Below, piece by piece: positions 1-4,786 of a stretch of DNA of 8,219 nucleotides. A model generated the notes under the pieces. That model was given only the letters and a program-made list of their open reading frames with translations. It searched no databases and was not told the origin of the DNA. Each line of letters begins with the position of its first letter. The stretch's first letter is position 1. The stretch is from CAIKAP01 sp964574605 (GTDB taxonomy: Bacteria; Verrucomicrobiota; Verrucomicrobiia; Palsa-1439): positions 1 to 8,219 of the forward strand of contig CAZNOK010000229.1 in the NCBI GenBank assembly GCA_964574605.1. Direction: 5' to 3'. A program made the position numbers and the translations under genes.

Positions 1-552
1 TTTCTTTAACGGCGTCGGCGGCAGTTGGAACAACACGATGCCGTCGTCGCCGACGTTGGCGAGGCCGCGCGCGACGGCGTTGCGATCCAGCCGCCAATCC
101 GCGTCCTCCAGCCACGACTGCACCGCGGGATAATCGCGCTCGAAATCCTCCCACCAATGTTCCACCTCGAACGGCGCGCCGGTCTGGGTCTCGTATTTCC
201 ACGTGTGCGTCAGCGTCCCGTGCGGCGTGTCCAGCGTTTCGTTGCGGATGTTGCCGCCTTCAAAACTCGTGAACGAAGTCCACTCCGGCTTCGCGCCGCC
301 GTCATCCTCGAAGCTCACCGCGAGACGGCAGGCGTGGAGTTGCTCGACCAGCGCGATGCCGTCGAACTTCGACATCACGTCCGCGCCGAGCGCGCGCAAC
401 GCGGCGACGGGCGACTCGCAGGACCGCAACATCGCCGGCAGCGTTCCGCGCGATTTGTTCACGTGGAACCACTGCCAGATGTTTGGCACAAACGGCACGC
501 GGTCAGGCGCGCCGCCCGCGAGCGTGGTCAGTATGCGTTCTTTGCCGGTCAT
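1..552 (-). CDS. URO-D family protein (uroporphyrinogen decarboxylase / methyltransferase-like), N-terminal 184 residues, truncated by window edge
   Basis: Translating the minus strand from the ATG at 552 gives 184 open codons up to base 1, so the 3' part lies outside the window. The start is well fixed: an in-frame TGA lies only two codons upstream (559-561), and the N-terminus has the family opening, KERIL followed by PDRVP at about residues 4-20. The same opening occurs in the plus-strand gene at 3719. Later visible stretches include FDGIAL near residue 62 and HWWEDFERDYP near 138-148. The RQAGR motif of true HemE is absent from the visible part, so this is probably one of the catabolic URO-D paralogs rather than a heme-synthesis enzyme. 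The zinc-ligand region that would separate methyltransferase-like from decarboxylase-like members is cut off. Only a weak GAAG stands in for a Shine-Dalgarno site. It lies 63 bp downstream of the hydrolase-like gene on the same strand, so co-transcription is likely. Family call confident; reaction unknown. Confidence 0.85.
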   Translation of the reverse strand, partial: MTGKERILTTLAGGAPDRVPFVPNIWQWFHVNKSRGTLPAMLRSCESPVAALRALGADVMSKFDGIALVEQLHACRLAVSFEDDGGAKPEWTSFTSFEGGNIRNETLDTPHGTLTHTWKYETQTGAPFEVEHWWEDFERDYPAVQSWLEDADWRLDRNAVARGLANVGDDGIVLFQLPPTPLKK

Positions 553-570
553 CGTTCTTCAATTGATAAG

Positions 571-601
571 CTTGCGTGTGAGCCGCCGGCAATGGCAAAG
601 T
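571..601 (+). repeat. 31-bp dispersed repeat, copy 1
   Basis: This stretch matches 2454-2484 in the same orientation at 28 of 31 positions. The last 14 bases (GGCAATGGCAAAGT) are identical. This copy lies in the 63-bp gap between the hydrolase-like gene and the partial URO-D gene, just upstream of the URO-D start. The function is unknown. It could be a small intergenic repeat or a trace of a duplication involving the transporter start. Confidence 0.55.
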
Positions 602-612
602 GGCGCGCGCCA
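601..612. repeat. 12-bp perfect GC palindrome just after the hydrolase-like gene
   Basis: TGGCGCGCGCCA is its own reverse complement and begins 3 nt beyond the TGA stop (616-618) of the minus-strand gene. Folded as RNA it would give only about 4 bp around a tight loop and has no T-tract, so it is not a convincing terminator. It could be a restriction/methylation-type site or chance in GC-rich DNA. Confidence 0.3.
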
Positions 613-615
613 AGT

Positions 616-2112
616 TCAAACGGAACGGCGCAAGATCCGAAACGAACGCTTGGGAAGTTGCCATCGTGTTGCGGGCGCAGCCGTGAGGTCATCGGTGGGG
701 AGATACGCATCGGTCGTCTCGACTTGTTGGGACGATTGACCATAGTTGGCGAGGACCAAATACAGGTCACGATTGGCAAAGGCCGAAGCGACACAGTCTT
801 TGGGCAGAGGCGCGGCGAGCAAGTCCGAGTCGGCGATCTCCAGATACGCCCAGGTGCCGTCTTCCACCAGTGGCAGGTACTGCCTGAGCCAGCGAGCGTG
901 GGCTGGCCGCATCTCAGGGTTGGGCGGAATCGGATCCCAACCGCCGTATATGTGTGGGCCGTTCGGATGTGCCTGGTAGTATTCCCATGCCTTCTTGTAA
1001 AACCCCTTGTATTCCACGCGCGGCAGACGGGGGATAGGGATCACGGCCCGTTCCCCGGTCAGGGGGCGTCCGCCCTGCAACAGCGGGAATTGCATGTAGG
1101 GAATCGAGTGCAGGAAGTGCTCGCTTTCCTCCTCGACCTTGGCGGAGGTCCCTTGGATACAGGGAACAACGTAAGGCGTATGGTTCTTCGTCGCTTCGCG
1201 CAGACCGTCGGCGTTCTTGACGTTTTCTCCCACCCAGAGATAGTCGTAAACTTTCAGCCCGCCCGTCTGAGGCTCATTGGCGCGATCGGCGTGCATTTTA
1301 TAGATGCCGCCGCGGCGTTTCACCTCCGAGTAGATGAGACACAACAGATCGGTCATGGCGCCGTCATACTCAGGTGTTTCCTGGAACACGATCATCTCGT
1401 CTTGGGCAGGTTCCTTGATCCGCTTCCCCGCGTTGGGAACATACCCCCAGTCGTTATAGAGGCCGTCGAGTTCGTAATCTTCGAGGAGTTGCAGCATGCG
1501 CGGCAGGAAATAGGCGCGCCAACCGGGACTGGCCGGCGAGCATCGCGTCAAATCCCACCAGCCGCCGAGTTCATCGCCGGGACGCGACCATTCCTTTCGG
1601 TAGTCCGGATCGCTTTTGACGAAATATCCGCTGGAGGCATAGGCGAGGATCTTCATGCCGCGTTTGTGGACCATCGCCACAAAACGGTGGAATCCCTTTG
1701 GATTGACGGCCGTCAACTTGTTGCCTCCAAAAAGGCCGTAGCGATCATTCCATTCGTCCATCACATGGATCAACTGGATTCCGTGGCGCTTCAACCGGTC
1801 CAATTCCTGTTCGTCGTATTCGCCCGGCTCCCACGGTTTGCGGCTGGGATACTCCCCCATGTTGTAAACGCATTGAGCGGGCAGATAATTGGTGATCAAG
1901 TGTGGGCGCAGACACCGGCGAATCTTCTGCGTGCAGATGCCAATGTGTCTGAGGCGTCGCCGATGATCCTCCGCCGTGTAGCTCTTCAAGACCGCCGGTG
2001 AACACGAGGAGTCGGCGCGGTTGATCGTCAGCGCCGAACACGGTTGAGTTGCGGCAGCCGCGCCCGCCGCGGCGACTTGAACGCTTGTCTTGAGAAATTC
2101 CCGACGATTCAT
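616..2112 (-). CDS. Tat-exported TIM-barrel protein, glycoside-hydrolase-like, family not recognised
   Basis: A 498-residue protein. It starts at the ATG at 2112, not at an in-frame start 9 codons upstream, because this ATG has a strong AAGGAG 8 nt before it and opens a classic twin-arginine signal (NRREFLKTS, then an Ala-rich hydrophobic stretch to about residue 27). The mature part looks like a TIM barrel: HGIQLIHVMDEWND (D119, E120), RGMKILAYASSGYF, and DGLYNDWGY (D216, N220, D221), an acidic beta-strand end resembling the catalytic Asp segments of GH27/GH36/GH31-type alpha-glycosidases. The C-terminal ~100 residues (LYLVLANYG and following) could form the beta-sandwich that often follows such barrels. 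I infer a periplasmic or extracellular carbohydrate-active role; no exact family is recognised and catalytic residues are guesses. It diverges from the MFS gene across a 362-bp control region and is followed by the partial URO-D gene, suggesting a two-gene operon. Confidence 0.8.
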   Translation of the reverse strand: MNRREFLKTSVQVAAAGAAAATQPCSALTINRADSSCSPAVLKSYTAEDHRRRLRHIGICTQKIRRCLRPHLITNYLPAQCVYNMGEYPSRKPWEPGEYDEQELDRLKRHGIQLIHVMDEWNDRYGLFGGNKLTAVNPKGFHRFVAMVHKRGMKILAYASSGYFVKSDPDYRKEWSRPGDELGGWWDLTRCSPASPGWRAYFLPRMLQLLEDYELDGLYNDWGYVPNAGKRIKEPAQDEMIVFQETPEYDGAMTDLLCLIYSEVKRRGGIYKMHADRANEPQTGGLKVYDYLWVGENVKNADGLREATKNHTPYVVPCIQGTSAKVEEESEHFLHSIPYMQFPLLQGGRPLTGERAVIPIPRLPRVEYKGFYKKAWEYYQAHPNGPHIYGGWDPIPPNPEMRPAHARWLRQYLPLVEDGTWAYLEIADSDLLAAPLPKDCVASAFANRDLYLVLANYGQSSQQVETTDAYLPTDDLTAAPATRWQLPKRSFRILRRSV

Positions 2113-2120
2113 AGCTGTAA

Positions 2121-2126
2121 CTCCTT
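2121..2126 (-). promoter_or_regulatory. Shine-Dalgarno site deciding the start of the exported hydrolase-like gene
   Basis: On the minus strand AAGGAG sits 8 nt before the ATG at 2112. It selects this ATG over the in-frame start at 2139 and makes the twin-arginine signal the true N-terminus. Confidence 0.8.
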
Positions 2127-2183
2127 GGCCGCACCACAAGCCGTATCGAAGCCTGAAGTCACCGACGGACCCGGTGCGCCTTT

Positions 2184-2216
2184 GAACTCATCAGTGGCAT
2201 CCTGAACTCGTCGGTG
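2184..2216. repeat. Two 13-bp direct repeats with 20-bp period
   Basis: GAACTCATCAGTG (2184-2196) and GAACTCGTCGGTG (2204-2216) differ at two positions and are spaced 20 bp start to start, close to two helical turns. They lie 72-104 bp upstream of the minus-strand hydrolase-like gene, which would suit an activator binding as tandem units. Too short to exclude chance. Confidence 0.4.
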
Positions 2217-2290
2217 AACCTTGACAAGGCGAAAGTCCTTCTTGTGGCGCGCGGGTCTCTTGCATCGGTTACGGAACCAGCCGAGTGCAA

Positions 2291-2331
2291 GCGGGACACC
2301 GTCTTCGGCAAACCGGAACACGGTGGCCCGC
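2291..2331. repeat. Extended imperfect inverted repeat (hairpin 1)
   Basis: GCGGGACACCG (2291-2301) pairs with CGGTGGCCCGC (2321-2331) at 10 of 11 positions, with one A/G mismatch. Pairing continues inward through T-A, a C/C mismatch, two T-A and one C-G pairs, a bulged G, and two G-C pairs closing on a CAAA tetraloop. The whole 41 nt can therefore fold into one long hairpin. It has no T-tract, so a simple intrinsic terminator is unlikely. Confidence 0.55.
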
Positions 2332-2339
2332 CTTGGAAT

Positions 2340-2362
2340 GATACCTCGTACTACGAGGTATC
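2340..2362. promoter_or_regulatory. Perfect 23-bp palindrome (11-1-11), candidate operator
   Basis: GATACCTCGTA (2340-2350), a single C (2351), then the exact reverse complement TACGAGGTATC (2352-2362). A perfect 11-bp dyad with a 1-bp centre in a divergent intergenic region is what a dimeric repressor such as a GntR- or LacI-type protein would bind. It lies 112 bp before the transporter start and 227 bp before the hydrolase-like start, so one regulator could control both arms. No regulator gene is in the window and the family cannot be assigned from the site. I saw no second copy here. Confidence 0.6.
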
Positions 2363-2372
2363 GCGGATTGGC

Positions 2373-2402
2373 CGGCCTGAGTACAGGGTTTGCTTCAGGC
2401 CG
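2373..2402. repeat. 8-bp-stem inverted repeat (hairpin 3)
   Basis: CGGCCTGA (2373-2380) is the exact reverse complement of TCAGGCCG (2395-2402), with a 14-nt loop. It starts 10 bp after the perfect palindrome. It could be a second operator or part of a folded leader of the transporter mRNA. There is no U-tract after it. Confidence 0.5.
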
Positions 2403-2453
2403 CGCGCCGGAGAATTGTTTCAGTGGCTGTACCGCATTCACCCGCAAGCTGTG

Positions 2454-2484
2454 CTTGCTTGTGAGCGGCGGGCAATGGCAAAGT
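2454..2484 (+). repeat. 31-bp dispersed repeat, copy 2, spanning the transporter start
   Basis: Matches 571-601 at 28 of 31 positions. The ATG of the transporter (2475-2477) falls inside the identical 14-base core GGCAATGGCAAAGT, so the first codons of that gene are part of the repeat. The ribosome-binding region is thus repeat sequence as well. Confidence 0.55.
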
Positions 2485-3722
2485 CACCCAAACGAATGAC
2501 TTCGCCTTCGAACAACACTGCCCGCGCGTGGCTTGCCGTGGCGTTGGTCTGGCCGGTGGCCTGTTTGAATTATCTCGACCGGCTCATGATCACCACGATG
2601 CGCGACTCGATCAAGGCCGACATCGCGATGACCGACGCGCAGTTCGGACTGCTGACATCGGTGTTTCTGTGGGTCTATGCGCTGCTCAGCCCGGCGGCGG
2701 GATTCCTGGCGGACCGGTTCGGACGGAGCCGGATCATTGTCGGCAGTCTGTTCGTGTGGTCGGCGGTCACGTGGCTGACAGCATGGGCGCAATCGTTCAA
2801 TCAACTCCTCGCGGCGCGCGCGTTGATGGGGCTGAGCGAAGTCTGTTACATCCCGGCGGCGCTGGCGTTCATCACGGATTATCATCGCGGCAGCACGCGC
2901 TCGCTGGCGACGGGCCTGCACATTAGCGGCCTCTACGCTGGCGCTGCGCTCAGCGGACTGGGCGGCTACGTCGCCGAGCATTACGAATGGCAACGCGCGT
3001 TCGCCGTCTTCGGTGCGTTGGGCGTCGGCTACAGTCTCGTGCTGGTCTTCGCGCTGAAGGATGCGCCGCGTGTCTCCAGCGAACCGGTCGCCGCGGAGAA
3101 GATTCGGCTGGCGTCCGCATTGGGGCGCTTGTGCCGGCAAGGGTCGTTCTGGGCGTTGCTGGCTTATTTCTCTCTCATCTCGATGGCGTATTGGGCAATC
3201 TATGGTTGGCTTCCGACCTATCTCGGCGAGCATTTCAAACTAGGCCAAGGCAGGGCAGGCTTAAGCGCAACCAGCTACGTTCAGGTGGCGGGCTTCGCCG
3301 GGATTCTCATCGGCGGGGCGTGGGCGGATCGTTGGAGCCGGACGCGATTGCGCGCGCGGGCGCTGGTTCCGTGCATCGGTTTCTGCGTCGCCGGCCCGGC
3401 GCTGTTCATGACGGCTTCGACCAACGCGCTCATCGTGGCGGTCGCCGGCCTGATCGTGTTCGGCGTCGCGCGCGGATTTGCCGACGCCAACAACATGCCG
3501 ATCCTCTGTCAGGTGACCGACCCGCGTTACCGCGCCACGGGATTCGGGATGCTGAACTTCTTCAGTTGCATCCTCGGCGGCCTGATGACCTACGCCGGCG
3601 GCGCGCTCAAGGACGTGCAGGTCGGGCTTGATCGTGTCTTTCAGTTTGGCGCGGCGGGCGTCGTGGTCGCGGCGTTGCTGTTGCTGCTGGTAAAACCAAA
3701 GAAGGAGTTGGAGGAACAGTGA
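2475..3722 (+). CDS. Major facilitator superfamily transporter (ACS-like sugar/organic-anion type)
   Basis: A 415-residue inner-membrane transporter with about 12 hydrophobic segments by eye: six between residues 18 and 184, a hydrophilic central loop at about 185-215, and six more to about 405. Family signatures are NYLDR at 32-36 in the first helix and motif A, GFLADRFGR at 76-84, in the loop between helices 2 and 3, with a weaker second-half copy (GGAWADRWSR). The LMGLSEVCYIPAALAFITDYH stretch in helices 4-5 resembles the anion:cation symporter branch, whose members carry sugar acids and other organic anions; the actual substrate is unknown. I chose the ATG at 2475 because the 87-codon in-frame extension upstream has no family resemblance and spans the dyad region. 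There is no strong Shine-Dalgarno site, and ATG 2496 is an alternative. It overlaps the next gene by 4 nt, so the two are probably translationally coupled. Confidence 0.9.
   Translation: MAKSPKRMTSPSNNTARAWLAVALVWPVACLNYLDRLMITTMRDSIKADIAMTDAQFGLLTSVFLWVYALLSPAAGFLADRFGRSRIIVGSLFVWSAVTWLTAWAQSFNQLLAARALMGLSEVCYIPAALAFITDYHRGSTRSLATGLHISGLYAGAALSGLGGYVAEHYEWQRAFAVFGALGVGYSLVLVFALKDAPRVSSEPVAAEKIRLASALGRLCRQGSFWALLAYFSLISMAYWAIYGWLPTYLGEHFKLGQGRAGLSATSYVQVAGFAGILIGGAWADRWSRTRLRARALVPCIGFCVAGPALFMTASTNALIVAVAGLIVFGVARGFADANNMPILCQVTDPRYRATGFGMLNFFSCILGGLMTYAGGALKDVQVGLDRVFQFGAAGVVVAALLLLLVKPKKELEEQ
3701..3714 (+). promoter_or_regulatory. Ribosome-binding sites inside the transporter 3' end for the GTG-started URO-D gene
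   Basis: GAAGGAG (3701-3707) and GGAGG (3710-3714) lie 11 and 4 nt before the GTG at 3719. They support GTG as the real start and a translational restart across the 4-nt overlap. Confidence 0.7.
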
Positions 3723-4786
3723 CCTCGAAGGAACGCGTGCTCACCGCCGTGGCGCGCCGGCCACCGGACCGCGTGCCGATGGATTTCAGCGCGAATCCGT
3801 TCGTGTTGAAACGCCTTCACGACGAACTCGGCGTCGCCACTCACCGGCAACTGCTCGACCGGTTGCACTCCGACATCGTGGATATCCGCGGCGTGGTGGA
3901 CCCGATCTATCGCGGCCCGGTTCCGAAGGAGCGGATGCTCGACAATGGCGTGAAGGAGAACTTCTGGGGTTGGCGGCAACAAGTGGTGCAGACAGCGATG
4001 GGGCCTGAGGAAGTATTCGTGGATTTTGTGCTGGCGGGCGCGCAGACGGTGGACGACTTGCGCGCACATCGCTGGCCGGAGCCGGACTGGTTCGACTTCA
4101 CCGGCTTCGGCGAGAGGCTGGACGAATACAGCGACTTGGCGGTGATGGCGTCGGGCGCGAGCATCTGGCAGCATCCGAGTTTCCTGCGCGGCTTGGAGAA
4201 CCTGCTGGCCGATCTGCTCGACGCGCCGGAGATGGCGGAATTTCTTCTCGACAAGTTCACGGATTTCTACGTCGCGTTCTTCGATTGCATGTTCACGGCG
4301 GCGCAATGTCGCATTGATCTGCTCCGGATCGCGGACGATCTCGGAACGCAACAGGGTTTGCTGCTCGGCCCGGATATGTTTTCACGGGTCTTTGCGCCGC
4401 GTTTGAAACGGTTGATTGACCTCGCCCACAGTCACGATGTTCTTGTCATGTTCCACTCGTGTGGCAGTATCGTTCCGTACATCGAGCCGCTCATTGCTCT
4501 GGGTGTGGACGTGCTCGATCCGATTCAAGTGACCGCCGCGGGAATGGACCCGCAGATGCTCAAGGAGCGTTTCGGCGCGCGCCTCTGTCTGCACGGTTCG
4601 ATTGACACGCAACGTTTGTTGCCGCGCGGCACGCCGGCGGAGGTCGCCGACACGGTGCGGCGGATGTGCCGCGTGCTCGGCGCCGGCGGCGGCTTTATTC
4701 TCGCGCCGTGTCACGTGCTCCAAACCGACGTGCCGACCGCCAACGTGCTTGCGCTTTACGATGCCGGGTTCGAGTGCGGACGTTAG
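3719..4786 (+). CDS. URO-D family protein, probable zinc-dependent corrinoid methyltransferase-like enzyme
   Basis: A 355-residue cytoplasmic TIM-barrel protein. It opens with KERVL and PDRVP like the partial paralog at the left edge. It carries HSCG at residues 246-249 and a later Cys in FILAPCHVLQTDVP (C331), giving H246-x-C248...C331. This matches the HxC...C zinc ligands of MtaA/CmuA-type methylcobalamin:thiol methyltransferases. HemE's N-terminal RQAGRYLPE motif is missing, so a heme-synthesis role is unlikely. I infer methyl transfer to or from a corrinoid protein, but no corrinoid-binding partner gene is in the window. The start is a GTG that shares four bases with the transporter stop; two purine-rich sites precede it. 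Length is normal for the family. The 3' end overlaps the convergent fusion gene by 4 bp. Import followed by processing of the same compound is the simplest reading of the coupling. Confidence 0.87.
   Translation: MTSKERVLTAVARRPPDRVPMDFSANPFVLKRLHDELGVATHRQLLDRLHSDIVDIRGVVDPIYRGPVPKERMLDNGVKENFWGWRQQVVQTAMGPEEVFVDFVLAGAQTVDDLRAHRWPEPDWFDFTGFGERLDEYSDLAVMASGASIWQHPSFLRGLENLLADLLDAPEMAEFLLDKFTDFYVAFFDCMFTAAQCRIDLLRIADDLGTQQGLLLGPDMFSRVFAPRLKRLIDLAHSHDVLVMFHSCGSIVPYIEPLIALGVDVLDPIQVTAAGMDPQMLKERFGARLCLHGSIDTQRLLPRGTPAEVADTVRRMCRVLGAGGGFILAPCHVLQTDVPTANVLALYDAGFECGR

Larger units (their letters stand above)
2113..2474. other. Divergent intergenic control region, 362 bp, rich in dyads
   Basis: This region separates the minus-strand hydrolase-like gene from the plus-strand transporter. 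Open frames cross it on both strands, but none has a family signature, and the in-frame extension of the transporter (from 2214) is unlike an MFS N-terminus. It holds two 13-bp direct repeats 20 bp apart (2184-2216), then three inverted repeats in a row (2291-2331, 2340-2362, 2373-2402), a small CAAGC/GCTTG hairpin at 2445-2457, and one copy of a 31-bp repeat running into the transporter start. A TTGACA hexamer at 2221-2226 has no good -10 partner. I see no convincing sigma-70 promoter on either strand. Confidence 0.7.

Noticed and set aside
601..612. Terminator after the hydrolase-like gene
   Set aside because: The 12-bp palindrome has no room for a stable stem-loop and there is no T-tract. 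Continuation into the URO-D gene is more likely.
25..2001. 658-codon open frame on the plus strand
   Set aside because: It runs antisense through both the partial URO-D gene and the hydrolase-like gene and across the gap between them. It has no family signature and is rich in Arg/His/Val, as expected for the complement of GC-rich coding DNA.
2221..2249. Promoter from the TTGACA hexamer at 2221-2226
   Set aside because: At 17 bp spacing the -10 position reads GTGGCG, which is no match, so a perfect -35 alone is not enough.
2109..2447. 112-codon minus-strand open frame in the divergent region
   Set aside because: It would read through all three inverted repeats and into the hydrolase-like start with no recognisable family, and the AAGGAG/ATG of the hydrolase-like gene lies inside its end. 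A decayed or lineage-specific small protein cannot be fully excluded.
2214..2474. 87-residue N-terminal extension of the transporter
   Set aside because: Sequence is unlike an MFS N-terminus, spans the dyads and has no ribosome-binding site; the family-like protein begins at 2475.
3719..4786. HemE (uroporphyrinogen III decarboxylase of heme synthesis)
   Set aside because: Lacks the N-terminal RQAGRYLPE motif and has the HxC...C pattern instead, so it belongs to a paralogous URO-D branch.
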